NCBI GenBank assembly: GCA_002342065.1
Contig: DDPF01000004.1
Coordinates: forward strand, 434,001-498,000
Source of the DNA: Bacteroidetes bacterium UBA2475
GTDB lineage: Bacteria; Bacteroidota; Bacteroidia; B-17B0; Aurantibacillaceae
Direction: 5' to 3'
DNA: 64,000 nt
Shown: positions 44,021 through 53,621 of the stretch, one piece after another
How the letters are laid out: every line of letters starts with the position of its first letter
Numbering within the stretch: position 1 is the first letter of the stretch
Notes under the pieces: generated by a model
The model's input: the letters and a program-made list of their open reading frames with translations, nothing else
Databases searched by the model: none
What the model was told of the DNA's origin: nothing
Translations under genes and position numbers: made by a program

Positions 44021-45274
44021 ATGCAATTAAAACGTGTAGTTGTTACTGGCCTTGGGGCCATAACGCCGCTTGGCAATAATGTTAATGATTATTGGAATAA
44101 CCTGATAAATGGGGTTAGTGGAGCTGCGCCTATTACACGTTTTGATGCATCAAAATTTAAAACACGCTTTGCCTGCGAAGTTAAAGGCTTTAACCCCGAA
44201 GATTATTTTGATAAAAAAGAGGCCCGCAAGCTTGATGCTTATTCGTGGTACGGTATTGCCGCCAGCGAACAAGCGTTTAAAGACAGCGGTCTTGATGCAG
44301 AAGGAATTGATAAGAATGAGATGGGCGTTATTTGGGGCAGTGGTATTGGTGGTTTAGATACTTTTCAAACGGAAACTTTTGCTTTTGCAAAAGGCGATGG
44401 TACACCACGTTTCAACCCTTTCTTTATCCCTAAAATGATCGCCGATATTTGCAGCGGTCACATTTCTATTCGCTTTGGTTTACGCGGCCCAAACTTTACA
44501 ACGGTTTCGGCATGTGCATCATCTACCAACGCGTTAATTGATGCTTTTAACTACATACGTTTAGGAAAAGCCAACGCCATTATTAGCGGCGGAAGCGAAG
44601 CAGCCATTAACGAAAGTGGTATAGGTGGTTTTAACGCTTGCCAGGCCATGAGTCAACGTAATGATGATCCTGCCGGAGCATCTCGTCCTTACGACAAAGA
44701 AAGAGATGGATTTGTTTTAGGCGAAGGTGGCGGCGCAATAGTGTTAGAAGAATTAGAACACGCTTTAAAACGTGGCGCAAAAATTTATGCCGAAATTATT
44801 GGCGGTGGTATGAGTGCAGACGCTCATCACATTACTGCACCACACCCGGAAGGGTTAGGAGCAACTTTAGTAATGGCCCGCGCTTTAAAAGATGCAGAAA
44901 TTAATGCTACCGATATAGATTATATTAACACACATGGTACAAGTACGCCATTAGGCGATACAGCCGAATTAAAAGCTATTGTAAATATTTTTGGCGAACA
45001 CGCTTACAAAATAAACATTAGCTCAACAAAAAGTATGACCGGCCACTTATTAGGCGCGGCGGGCGCTATAGAGGGCATTGCCACTATTTTAGCCGTTAAA
45101 AATGATATTATCCCTCCAACAATCAATCACACAACTACCGACCCGGAAGTTGATCCTAAATTAAACCTTACATTTAATAAATCGCAAAAACGTGTAGTTA
45201 ATGCGGCAATTAGCAATACGTTTGGTTTTGGTGGACATAACGCGGCAGTTGTGATCAAAAAATTTAAAGCGTAA
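44021..45274 (+). CDS. fabF: Beta-ketoacyl-ACP synthase II
   Basis: A 417-residue condensing enzyme of fatty acid elongation. Catalytic residues are all visible: Cys in TVSACASSTNALIDAF, His in NTHGTSTPLGD, Lys and second His in STKSMTGHLLGAAGA. The opening KRVVVTGLGAITPLGN and the closing SNTFGFGGHNAAVVIK are typical. It follows acpP by 9 bases and precedes rnc by 5 bases. Confidence 0.98.
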   Translation: MQLKRVVVTGLGAITPLGNNVNDYWNNLINGVSGAAPITRFDASKFKTRFACEVKGFNPEDYFDKKEARKLDAYSWYGIAASEQAFKDSGLDAEGIDKNEMGVIWGSGIGGLDTFQTETFAFAKGDGTPRFNPFFIPKMIADICSGHISIRFGLRGPNFTTVSACASSTNALIDAFNYIRLGKANAIISGGSEAAINESGIGGFNACQAMSQRNDDPAGASRPYDKERDGFVLGEGGGAIVLEELEHALKRGAKIYAEIIGGGMSADAHHITAPHPEGLGATLVMARALKDAEINATDIDYINTHGTSTPLGDTAELKAIVNIFGEHAYKINISSTKSMTGHLLGAAGAIEGIATILAVKNDIIPPTINHTTTDPEVDPKLNLTFNKSQKRVVNAAISNTFGFGGHNAAVVIKKFKA

Positions 45275-45279
45275 AAATT

Positions 45280-46020
45280 TTGGCAATTAAAAAATTATTA
45301 TCGCAATTTAATTTTAAAAAAACTAAAAGCGATAAGGATTTTGAAGCTTGGATAAAATCCACAACAGGTTATAGCCCAAAGAATTTAGTATTATACCAGC
45401 AAGCCTTTTTACACAGCAGCGCTGCGGCTAAAAGACACAATACTCCCATTAGTAACGAGCGCCTGGAATTTTTAGGAGACGCAGTGCTTGGCGCCATTAT
45501 AGCCGAACATTTATTTAAGATCTATCCCTACAAAGACGAAGGTTTTTTAACCCAGTTAAGAAGCAAAATTGTAAACGGCCAGAATTTAAAAGAACTTTCT
45601 TTAAAATTTGGATTTAATAATCAATTAAAAGCTAACCTTACCAAAGACGAAAAAATAAAATCGAGCGCTTTTGGCGATGCCTTTGAGGCCTTTATTGGCG
45701 CGGTTTATCTTGACCTGGGTTACGACAAAACAAAAAAATTTGTTGCCTCTAAGATCATAAAATTTCATGTGGATATTACTGAACTGGTAAATACAGATAG
45801 TGATTTTAAAAGCCAACTCCAGATCTATTGCCAGAAAAATAAACTTAACCTTGAGTACAAATTAATGGGTGAAGAAAAACAAGGAGCCAATAAAATTTAC
45901 GCCATCCAGGTTTTTATTAATGATAAACCGTACATAAAATTTGAAAACTTTAGCAAACGTGTAGCCGAACAAAAGGCCGCACAACTTACCTTAGAGGAAC
46001 TACAAAAAGAAATTGGCTAA
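45280..46020 (+). CDS. rnc: Ribonuclease III
   Basis: A 246-residue double-strand RNA endonuclease that processes rRNA precursors. The RNase III signature is NERLEFLGDAVLGAI, the second acidic cluster is FGDAFEAFIGAVYLDLG, and the dsRNA-binding domain occupies about residues 170-245 (DFKSQLQIYCQKNKL, FSKRVAEQKAAQLTLEEL). It starts with TTG 5 bases after fabF. Its 3' end overlaps the next gene by 8 bases. Confidence 0.95.
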   Translation: MAIKKLLSQFNFKKTKSDKDFEAWIKSTTGYSPKNLVLYQQAFLHSSAAAKRHNTPISNERLEFLGDAVLGAIIAEHLFKIYPYKDEGFLTQLRSKIVNGQNLKELSLKFGFNNQLKANLTKDEKIKSSAFGDAFEAFIGAVYLDLGYDKTKKFVASKIIKFHVDITELVNTDSDFKSQLQIYCQKNKLNLEYKLMGEEKQGANKIYAIQVFINDKPYIKFENFSKRVAEQKAAQLTLEELQKEIG

Positions 46021-46498
46021 ACATGTTTTACATACAAGCGAGGATGATTTTGATTTTGTACTCATAGGGCTTGTTTGTCTCGAAAATCAATATCATATAA
46101 TAAACGCGGTAAACGATGCGTTAAAAGTAAACCTTTGTCTCGCAGATTTTTTGCCTTTTAATTTAAAGGACGGTAAACTTTTTAAATTCTCGCTTTACAG
46201 TTTTGTTGATGAAGAACTGGGCATAGAATATCACCTAATACCAAACACCAGCAATTTTGACGAGCCTGACTTGAGCGGTAACAGAACAGATGACCTCTTT
46301 GCGAGCGTTGATGTAGACGAAAGCGTGAAGCTTATAAAAGAATTACCCAAAACAGATTATTTTATTTTACTTAAAGGCGAAGACCTCCATAATTATCAGT
46401 TTAAGATCATAGATAAATTAAAGACCATTCCCGAAATGATACAAGTGCAATCTATAGAAGCAAAAGAGTTGGGAAGTAAGCGTAACCTTATCTTTTAG
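46013..46498 (+). CDS. IPExxxVDY-type family protein (unknown function)
   Basis: A 161-residue soluble protein beginning LHTSEDDFDFVLIGLVC. It resembles the Bacteroidota family usually found between rnc and pyk, which is named after a short sequence motif; the family role is not known. It starts with TTG overlapping the rnc stop, so translational coupling is likely. In this genome pyk does not follow; pdxH does. Confidence 0.7.
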   Translation: MAKHVLHTSEDDFDFVLIGLVCLENQYHIINAVNDALKVNLCLADFLPFNLKDGKLFKFSLYSFVDEELGIEYHLIPNTSNFDEPDLSGNRTDDLFASVDVDESVKLIKELPKTDYFILLKGEDLHNYQFKIIDKLKTIPEMIQVQSIEAKELGSKRNLIF

Positions 46499-46541
46499 CT
46501 ATAATAATTACAGCTTTTCAAATTTTCTCTATCTTTACACG

Positions 46542-47192
46542 ATGGATGACTTTAGAGACCATATAAATAATTTGCGCGAGGATTTTACGAAAGGCACTTT
46601 AAACGAGGCCGGAGTAAATAAAGATCCGGCACTTCAATTTGAATTATGGTTGCAACAAGCTGTTGAATCAAAAATTAACGAGGTACAAGCCGTGAATTTA
46701 AGTTCTGTTTCTTTAGACGGCAAACCTTCATCACGCATTGTTTATTTAAGAGAATTTCAAAACAATAATTATTCGTTCTACACAAATTATAATTCAAAAA
46801 AAGCACAACAACTTTTTAAGAACCCTAACGCAGCATTTACTTTTTTTTGGCCCGATCTTGAAAGACAAGTACGCATGGAAGGTGTTGTTGTAAAAGCAAG
46901 TGCAGCGCAAAGCGATTTCTATTTTAATCAACGACCCTACGAATCTAAAATTGGTGCATGGGCAAGCGAACAAAGTCATTTATTGGCATCGCGCGAAGAA
47001 CTTGAAAAGAAAGTAGAAGAATTAAAAAAACAATACACACCCGAAACTATTAAACGACCTCAGTCTTGGGGTGGCTTAATATTAAAAGTAAATTATTACG
47101 AATTTTGGCAAGGCCGTAAAAGCCGCTTACATGATAGAATTTGTTACGAACTAAAAGCAGGTAGCTGGAAGATTAGCAGACTTGCACCTTAA
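46542..47192 (+). CDS. pdxH: Pyridoxamine 5'-phosphate oxidase
   Basis: A 216-residue FMN enzyme of vitamin B6 synthesis and salvage, oxidising pyridoxine or pyridoxamine phosphate to pyridoxal 5'-phosphate. It shows the family blocks SSVSLDGKPSSRIVYLRE, YTNYNSKKAQQLFKNPNAAF, WPDLERQVRMEGVV, the C-terminal PQSWGGLILK and WQGRKSRLHDRICY, and ends in the typical RLAP. Next gene starts 6 bases later. Confidence 0.96.
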   Translation: MDDFRDHINNLREDFTKGTLNEAGVNKDPALQFELWLQQAVESKINEVQAVNLSSVSLDGKPSSRIVYLREFQNNNYSFYTNYNSKKAQQLFKNPNAAFTFFWPDLERQVRMEGVVVKASAAQSDFYFNQRPYESKIGAWASEQSHLLASREELEKKVEELKKQYTPETIKRPQSWGGLILKVNYYEFWQGRKSRLHDRICYELKAGSWKISRLAP

Positions 47193-47198
47193 AGAATT

Positions 47199-48254
47199 AT
47201 GGCAAAAGAAGAAAAAATTAAAAATTTTGATGCGAACGGAATTGGCCAACTTAACGACGGCATGTTTGGCTTACCTTTTACTTTAGAAGAGTGTGAGACA
47301 GTTTTAATTCCTGTGCCATGGGAAGTTACTGTAAGTTACGGTGGTGGTACCGCCGAAGGTCCGCAAGCAATATTAGAAGCAAGTTACCAGGTTGATCTTT
47401 ATGATCCAATTGTAAAGGATGCGTGGCACAAAGGTATTGGCATGGATGAGATAAGCGTTGAGGTAAAAGAAAAAAGTTTAGCCCTTCGCGAAAAAGCAGA
47501 AAAATATATTAACGCTTTAGCAGAAGGTGCCGACGAAAATAACGAAGAGCTAAAAAAAGTTTCAACACAAATTAAACAAGAATGTTTGTGGTTAAACAAT
47601 TGGGTAAAGAACCGCGTTTTACATTTCTTAAATAAAAATAAATATGTTGGTTTAATTGGCGGCGATCATTCTACACCTCTTGGTATGATGGAAGCCCTTG
47701 CAACCAAATTCGATAACTTTTGTGTTCTGCAAATTGATGCGCATGCAGATCTTAGAAATGCTTACGAAGGTTTTGAATTCTCACACGCATCTATTATGTA
47801 CAATGCTTTAAAAATTAAGCAAGTCGAAAAATTGGTGCAGGTAGGCATTCGTGATTATTGCGAAGAAGAATTGAATCTAATTAATAACAGCAACGGGCGT
47901 ATAAAAACTTTTTTTGACCGCGATATTAAATATGCACAATACAATGGTGATAGCTGGAACAGAATTTGCGACAGGATCGTTAAAGAATTGCCTCAAAATA
48001 TTTATTTAAGTTTTGATATTGATGGGCTGGATCCAAAATTATGTCCACATACGGGCACACCTGTAGCGGGAGGTTTTGAAACAGAGCAGATATTATTTCT
48101 ATTAGAGAAGGTTGTAAAGAGTGGCCGTAAGATAATTGCTTTTGATATTAATGAAGTTACGCCTGGCCCTGAAGGAGATGAGTGGGACGCGAATGTAGCA
48201 GCGCGTTTATTATACAGAATCGCAAATATGGCTGCCATGAGCAACGGTAAATAA
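47199..48254 (+). CDS. Arginase/agmatinase-family metallohydrolase
   Basis: A 351-residue ureohydrolase. The dinuclear manganese ligands are present: GGDHSTP, DAHADLR, and SFDIDGLDP. An insertion of about 40 residues lies near 95-140 (EEVKEKSLALREKAEKYINA and onward), making it longer than typical agmatinases. Candidate substrates are agmatine, arginine, formiminoglutamate or guanidinobutyrate; these cannot be separated by eye. It lies between pdxH and a TlpA-like gene in a tightly spaced run. Confidence 0.85.
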   Translation: MAKEEKIKNFDANGIGQLNDGMFGLPFTLEECETVLIPVPWEVTVSYGGGTAEGPQAILEASYQVDLYDPIVKDAWHKGIGMDEISVEVKEKSLALREKAEKYINALAEGADENNEELKKVSTQIKQECLWLNNWVKNRVLHFLNKNKYVGLIGGDHSTPLGMMEALATKFDNFCVLQIDAHADLRNAYEGFEFSHASIMYNALKIKQVEKLVQVGIRDYCEEELNLINNSNGRIKTFFDRDIKYAQYNGDSWNRICDRIVKELPQNIYLSFDIDGLDPKLCPHTGTPVAGGFETEQILFLLEKVVKSGRKIIAFDINEVTPGPEGDEWDANVAARLLYRIANMAAMSNGK

Positions 48255-48255
48255 A

Positions 48256-49488
48256 ATGCGTTTATCAAAGATCACATATCTCTTAATTTTATTTTTTGTG
48301 AGTTCATCGTTATTTTCAAAAAAGTTAAAAGAGGGTTACTATCGTGGTGTATTAACTTTAAATGAAGAAAATAATATTGAACTACCTTTTACTTTTGAAG
48401 TAAAATATAAAGGCAAAAAACCAACCATTACAATTAGAAATGCCGATGAACGTATTGTTGTTGATGAGATAACAATAAAAGGAGATTCTGTTAATTTTAA
48501 AATGCCGGTGTTTGATACGGAATTCAAAACTGTTTTTGTTGGTGATAATTTAGAAGGGCTTTGGATAAATAATTACAAAACAACTAAGAACAAAATAAAA
48601 TTTAAAGCTACTTACGGTCAATCAAATCGTTTTCCGTTTGTGCCGGGCAAAGCCAATCCCTATTTTGAAGGCAGATGGGAAACTACATTTTCTCCCAATA
48701 CAAAAGATAGTTCTAAAGCCATTGGTATCTTTCATCACGAAGAGCAAACTGATTATATGAGCGCCACTTTTTTAACAGAGACTGGCGATTACAGGTATTT
48801 AGAAGGAATGAAAGTAGTAAACAAATTATATCTTTCCTGTTTTGATGGCAGTCATGCTTTTTTATTTATTGCAGAGCACAAAGACGATATATTTACTGGA
48901 ACTTTTTATAGCGGCGCCAGTTGGCAAGAACCATGGACTGCAAAATTGAACGATAAGTTTAAATTGGCAAAAGCCGAAGAAATAACTTTTGTAAAAGATA
49001 AAGACTCAAAAATAAATTTTTCGTTCCCTGACCTTAACAAAAAAACCGTTTCGTTAAACGATAAAAAGTTTGAGAACAAGCCTGTTATTATACAAGTGAT
49101 GGGTTCCTGGTGTCCGAATTGTATGGACGAGAGTGCTTATTTGGCTGGCGTTTACAAACAACATAAAAATGAAGGTTTGGAAATTATTGCTTTGGCATTT
49201 GAAAAGACAAATGATTTTGAAAAAGCAAAGAATCAGCTGTTGCGCCTAAAAAAGAAATTTAATATGGACTACGATATTTTAGTAACGCAACAAACCGGGA
49301 AAGAAAAGGCCGGCGAAGTCTTGTCTGCATTAAATAAAATAACTGCTTTTCCAACAACAATTTTTTTAAACAAAAAACACCAGATTGTAAAAATTCACAC
49401 TGGGTTTAGCGGACCGGCCACCGGAAAAGAGTATGAAGATTTTAAACAAAGTACGGAGAGTTTTATTAAGCAGCTATTAAAAGAATAG
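48256..49488 (+). CDS. TlpA-family thioredoxin-like exported protein
   Basis: A 410-residue protein with an N-terminal signal or anchor segment, a 230-residue beta-rich N-terminal domain (LNEENNIELPFTFEVKYKGKKPTI) of the kind found in Bacteroidota disulfide reductases of this type, and a C-terminal thioredoxin domain. The redox motif is WCPNC in MGSWCPNCMDESAYLAG, and the cis-Pro region is ITAFPTTIFLNKK. It would act on periplasmic disulfides. It follows the arginase-family gene by 1 base, so it shares that transcript. Confidence 0.88.
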   Translation: MRLSKITYLLILFFVSSSLFSKKLKEGYYRGVLTLNEENNIELPFTFEVKYKGKKPTITIRNADERIVVDEITIKGDSVNFKMPVFDTEFKTVFVGDNLEGLWINNYKTTKNKIKFKATYGQSNRFPFVPGKANPYFEGRWETTFSPNTKDSSKAIGIFHHEEQTDYMSATFLTETGDYRYLEGMKVVNKLYLSCFDGSHAFLFIAEHKDDIFTGTFYSGASWQEPWTAKLNDKFKLAKAEEITFVKDKDSKINFSFPDLNKKTVSLNDKKFENKPVIIQVMGSWCPNCMDESAYLAGVYKQHKNEGLEIIALAFEKTNDFEKAKNQLLRLKKKFNMDYDILVTQQTGKEKAGEVLSALNKITAFPTTIFLNKKHQIVKIHTGFSGPATGKEYEDFKQSTESFIKQLLKE

Positions 49489-49539
49489 CTTCAACATGCT
49501 CAGCTACCTTTTAATGAAAAAAAATATTAAATTTAAAAG

Positions 49540-50136
49540 ATGTTTACTGGAATTATAGAAACTCTTGCCAAAGTAGAAAGGATTGAGAAAGAAGGTAGTA
49601 ATGTACACTTTACCTTTTCAAGTTCTTTTACGCATGAATTAAAGATCGATCAAAGTGTGTCGCATAATGGCGTTTGTTTAACTGTGGTTAAAATTGATGG
49701 AAAGAATTATACTGTAACGGCAATTGACGAAACATTAAAGCGAACAAATTTAGGAGAATTAAAAACCGGTAACTTTGTTAATTTGGAACGCTGCATGCCT
49801 GCAAATGGTCGTTTTGATGGACATATTGTGCAAGGCCATGTAGATGCTACTGCAAAATGTATAGACGTAAAAGATCTTAATGGCAGTTGGGAGTTTATAT
49901 TTGAGCATGCAAAAAATAAAACAAACATTACTGTTGAAAAAGGAAGTATTACTATTAACGGCGTAAGTTTAACCGTTGTAAATTCTACCGAAACAACTTT
50001 TTCAGTTCATATAATTCCATATACTTTTGAGCATACCAATTTTAAGGGAATTAAAACCGGCAGCAGCGTTAACCTGGAATTTGATATTGTTGGAAAGTAC
50101 GTGGCCCGCTTAATGGATCAAAAAATAGACAAATAA
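49540..50136 (+). CDS. ribE: Riboflavin synthase alpha chain
   Basis: A 198-residue enzyme that makes riboflavin from two lumazine molecules. It opens with MFTGIIETLAKVE and has two lumazine-binding repeats, with SVSHNGVCLTVV in the first and SITINGVSLTVV in the second, and the GHVDATA segment between. No FMN riboswitch is seen upstream. Confidence 0.96.
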   Translation: MFTGIIETLAKVERIEKEGSNVHFTFSSSFTHELKIDQSVSHNGVCLTVVKIDGKNYTVTAIDETLKRTNLGELKTGNFVNLERCMPANGRFDGHIVQGHVDATAKCIDVKDLNGSWEFIFEHAKNKTNITVEKGSITINGVSLTVVNSTETTFSVHIIPYTFEHTNFKGIKTGSSVNLEFDIVGKYVARLMDQKIDK

Positions 50137-50258
50137 TTTCCTAATAGAATATTTAAACCACTCAATAAAGCCTACCACTTATAAGACTCCTCAGTCAAAG
50201 CATCATTAAAAGTCGAAACAATACATATAAGTTGTAATTTTAATCAAAACTAAGGTCC

Positions 50259-52307
50259 ATGAAAAAAATTGCTTTGTTAAGTGTACTATGTCTATTTATT
50301 ATTACCAAAACCTATAGCCAACCGGGTAAAAACGGGGCTTATACAGCAACAGCAAATACAATTCTTAACAAATATAGCCCTGTTGTTTCTAATATTGCTG
50401 CTGGATCGACCAACATAACTGTTGTTGCTCAGGCCGCTTTACTTGGGTTGTGTCCGGGCGATCTCATAATGATCTATCAGGCGCAGGGAGCAACAATTTC
50501 AACAATAAATGCTATTGGTTATGGCGCTGTTTCTTTATTTAACAACGCGGGTTTATATGAATATGTATATGTAAAATCTGTTAGTGGTAATATAATAACT
50601 ACGGCCTCTGCGCTGGTTAATAATTATACCTCTTCAGGAAAGACACAGGTAATTAAAGTGCCACAGTACACAAGTTTAACTATTAATGCTGCAGTTTTAA
50701 TTAATGCTAAAAGCTGGAAGGATACAATTGTTTCTACCGTAAGATACAGGTTTGGAGGCATCGTGGCAATACATGCATCTACAATTAATAATAATGGTAC
50801 AATTAATGCCAACGCTTCAGGTTTTAGAGGTGGTCAATTGGATGTTGTAAATCAAGCTGCTTACACTAATAGCGTTTCAAATTATGTTTCAAATTTAAAT
50901 CATCTTGGTGGAGAAAAAGGCGAAGGCATTGCCGGTTATCAACCCGAGTATGATCTATTAGGTGGAAGATATGGAAGAGGAGCTCCGGCAAATGGCGGCG
51001 GTGGCGGAAATTCATGGAATGCCGGTGGTGGTGGTGGTGCAAATGCAAATAATGGAAATGCCTGGACCGGCCAAGGAGTAATGATAGCAAATAGCACCAA
51101 TCCATTAGCAGCCTGGCAACTTGATCCTGGATATGTTGCTAATAGTAATGCGTTAACCACATCTTCAGGTGGTGGCCGTGGAGGATATTCAGTGGGTTAT
51201 ATCAATAATAACGCATTGGTAACAGGTCCAAATGATCCTGCCTGGGGCTTAGATGACAGAAGCGAAGTGGGGGGCTTAGGAGGCCGACCATTAACAAATA
51301 TAAATTACACTAATCGTATATATATGGGCGGCGGCGGCGGTGCCGGTGATGAAAATGACGGCACAAGCAATAATGGTGGCAACGGTGGTGGATTAGTTTT
51401 TTTAATAGCTACAACTAGCATTTCTGGTAATGGAACTATTTCTTCTAATGGTGCAAATGGCGGTAGTACATTCGGTTGGGGAGTTGACGCGCCAAGCGGT
51501 GCCGGTGCCGGAGGAAGTATAGTTCTCCTGTCGCCTTCAATTTCATTAACACAAAACATTAGTGCAAAAGGAGGTAATGGCGGCGATCAAACAAGCGGTA
51601 ATGCAGAATTTGAAGGTCCTGGCGGTGGCGGTGGTGGCGGTTTTGTTGCCTTAACAAGTTCTGCTGTCATTCCAAATGTTTCAGGAGGTAATAATGGAAA
51701 CACGAATTCTACCTCATTAACAGAGTTTCCTGCTAATGGCGCAACTGCAGGCTCAAATGGTTTATCAGTAATCGCAACGTATGACTTTATCTCATACGAT
51801 GCCTCTTCAATACTTAACGCATCTGTTAACACGCCGGTTTGTTCAGGATCAAATATAAATTTAACCGCGTCTTCAATTATTGGCGCTACATATAACTGGA
51901 CAGGGCCAAACACATTTGTATCAACACAACAAAACACAGTTATTGTTAACGCACAATCGAGCGCATCAGGAATTTATACTGTTGCGGCAACTGTTTCAGG
52001 TTGCAGTGCCATTACAAATACCGTAAACGTATTTGTAAGTGATTGTACAGGTCTTATAGAAAATAATTCTTTGGCAGAAATAATTTCATTATACCCTAAT
52101 CCTTCTTCAGGCAACGTAACCATTGAATTAAAAGAGCAATTAGTGTTTGATCTGATCATTTATAACGCAATTGGCCAGGTTGTTTTTACGCAAAATAACA
52201 ATGTAAATTCTATTTCAGTTGGTTTAGTAAATAAGTCTTCTGGAATTTATCATGCAGTTATTTCAGTTGGAAATAATAAAGTTTCTAAAAGAATTATTAT
52301 TGAGTAA
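50259..52307 (+). CDS. Glycine-rich T9SS cargo protein
   Basis: A 682-residue exported protein with a signal peptide cut after TYSQ. Residues 50-160 form a beta-helical start (LGLCPGDLIMIYQAQGA). Residues about 190-500 are strongly glycine/asparagine rich (GGGGGAGDENDG, GGGGGGGFVALTSS), the pattern of a parallel beta-helix surface protein. An Ig-like domain follows (about 530-600), and residues 605-682 are a type A T9SS sorting domain (SLYPNPSSGNVTIELK to RIIIE). It probably attaches to the cell surface and binds polymers or forms a layer. Confidence 0.82.
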   Translation: MKKIALLSVLCLFIITKTYSQPGKNGAYTATANTILNKYSPVVSNIAAGSTNITVVAQAALLGLCPGDLIMIYQAQGATISTINAIGYGAVSLFNNAGLYEYVYVKSVSGNIITTASALVNNYTSSGKTQVIKVPQYTSLTINAAVLINAKSWKDTIVSTVRYRFGGIVAIHASTINNNGTINANASGFRGGQLDVVNQAAYTNSVSNYVSNLNHLGGEKGEGIAGYQPEYDLLGGRYGRGAPANGGGGGNSWNAGGGGGANANNGNAWTGQGVMIANSTNPLAAWQLDPGYVANSNALTTSSGGGRGGYSVGYINNNALVTGPNDPAWGLDDRSEVGGLGGRPLTNINYTNRIYMGGGGGAGDENDGTSNNGGNGGGLVFLIATTSISGNGTISSNGANGGSTFGWGVDAPSGAGAGGSIVLLSPSISLTQNISAKGGNGGDQTSGNAEFEGPGGGGGGGFVALTSSAVIPNVSGGNNGNTNSTSLTEFPANGATAGSNGLSVIATYDFISYDASSILNASVNTPVCSGSNINLTASSIIGATYNWTGPNTFVSTQQNTVIVNAQSSASGIYTVAATVSGCSAITNTVNVFVSDCTGLIENNSLAEIISLYPNPSSGNVTIELKEQLVFDLIIYNAIGQVVFTQNNNVNSISVGLVNKSSGIYHAVISVGNNKVSKRIIIE

Positions 52308-52361
52308 TAATGAAGTCATTCATGGTCATTTTATCCAATTAACATAACAGATAAAATTCGC

Positions 52362-52369
52362 TATCTTTG
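52362..52369 (+). promoter_or_regulatory. -7 box for the 52407 lipoprotein gene
   Basis: TATCTTTG matches TAnnTTTG, 37 bases before the ATG. No clear -33 TTG was found at the usual distance. Confidence 0.45.
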
Positions 52370-52406
52370 AAGTGCCTGATTTGTTAATTAGGTAAAAACG
52401 AAAAGC

Positions 52407-53180
52407 ATGAAATATTTACTATTTGGTTTGATAGCTTTTGTCATGCATTCCTGCATTGTTTTTCATTCTGGTAGTGTTAATAGTGGGCCTCTGTTAAACT
52501 CAAATGATAAATACATAGATATTGCGCAAGGCACTTCGAAGTCGGTTTTTATATTTGGTATTGGAAACGCTAAAAAGCAACAGCTGATCAACGATGCTAA
52601 AAAAGATCTTTATACCAGGCGTTCTTTGGAAAAGGGCGAATACTATTCAAATTTTACGACAGATATTAATAAAAAATGGATCTTTTTTATTGCACAAAAA
52701 ATCGACGTAAGTGTGAGCGCGGATATCTTAGCGACTGGAGATACATCTTCATATGGTTTTGGAAATGCTTTCAGTAAAAAAATCACACCGTTTGTACCAG
52801 CAAGAAAAAAGGGTGTAATAAGCTCAGATTTTAATGGCAATTTGATAATAAACGGCGATAGCGTTTATTATTCTTACAATTCTAAAAATTATAATTTATA
52901 TGTGGTCACTTCGCTCGATAAAGAATCAACAGTTTTAATATCATCCGATCCTGCTTATAAAAGCATTTTGGTTTCTGTAAAACAGAATCATTTTTTTATT
53001 AAGAAAGATTTAGGAAACACTATTAAGATCAACGATAAAACAACAATTGCAGTATTAGATTCGTATACCGAAAAATTTGTAGATGAAGAAGGGTATTTAA
53101 TGGGTTGTGCAGCTAATAGCGCCCTTGTAAAAACCAAAAGCGGTTTTCACGTAGTGTCTATTAATAAATTAAAAAAATAA
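52407..53180 (+). CDS. Lipoprotein of unknown function
   Basis: A 257-residue lipoprotein with lipobox MHSC (Cys16). The first third (IAQGTSKSVFIFGIGNAKKQQLINDAKKDLY) resembles the short conserved segment of Bacteroidota TRL-like small lipoproteins. The remainder repeats strand-like blocks (GVISSDFNGNLIINGDSVYYS, IKINDKTTIAVLDSY). No enzyme motif is visible. It has its own promoter box. Confidence 0.62.
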   Translation: MKYLLFGLIAFVMHSCIVFHSGSVNSGPLLNSNDKYIDIAQGTSKSVFIFGIGNAKKQQLINDAKKDLYTRRSLEKGEYYSNFTTDINKKWIFFIAQKIDVSVSADILATGDTSSYGFGNAFSKKITPFVPARKKGVISSDFNGNLIINGDSVYYSYNSKNYNLYVVTSLDKESTVLISSDPAYKSILVSVKQNHFFIKKDLGNTIKINDKTTIAVLDSYTEKFVDEEGYLMGCAANSALVKTKSGFHVVSINKLKK

Positions 53181-53211
53181 TATTGGCCTAATAAAATGAT
53201 TTTACGCAAAA

Positions 53212-53619
53212 TTACTCCCACCTTATTTCTGCAATGGGATAGATAAAAGTAGAACAAACATTTGCATTGTTTGCTATCCCGGGCCTCCAACCCTCCATTT
53301 TTAATAGCTCAGCATTTAATTTCCCTATACAATAGTCAGTCAAAACTGGTTTTAAATAATCAACAGCAATTACTTTCCCATTTAGGTCAATTGTAAATTT
53401 TATGGTCATACTGTTCACAAATTCCATTTTTTGTTTAATGCAGTCGCCAAGAATTGGAATTATTTTGTCGTTTACATATTGAGAAAGGCTTTTTTTGCCG
53501 TTTTTATATTTTGCCAAAGAATCTGGAGTATCATAGATCTTTTCACAAGTAGTATTTGTTTGAGCATTCAAACTGAGATTCGAAGCAACGAAAATTAATA
53601 TGACAATTGATCTAAACAT
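53212..53619 (-). CDS. Exported TonB-C-terminal-like protein
   Basis: A 135-residue protein with a signal peptide cut after SLNAQ. The mature part resembles the C-terminal domain of TonB/energy-transducer-type proteins: MTIKFTIDLNGKVIAVDYLKPVL...CIGKLNAELLKMEGWRPGIANN, but it lacks the membrane anchor and proline-rich spacer, so it cannot itself transduce ion-gradient energy. Three cysteines may pair. It lies 2 bases after the 53622-54050 lipoprotein gene on the same strand. Confidence 0.7.
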   Translation of the reverse strand: MFRSIVILIFVASNLSLNAQTNTTCEKIYDTPDSLAKYKNGKKSLSQYVNDKIIPILGDCIKQKMEFVNSMTIKFTIDLNGKVIAVDYLKPVLTDYCIGKLNAELLKMEGWRPGIANNANVCSTFIYPIAEIRWE

Positions 53620-53621
53620 TT

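Noticed and set aside
50866..51559. Several minus-strand Pro-rich frames opposite the glycine-rich T9SS protein
   Set aside because: They are shadows of GGN repeats read on the other strand, with proline runs and no start context.
51000..51660. Possible tandem repeat array or CRISPR in the glycine-rich coding region
   Set aside because: The repeats are in frame with the protein, vary in length and have no conserved spacer-repeat structure.
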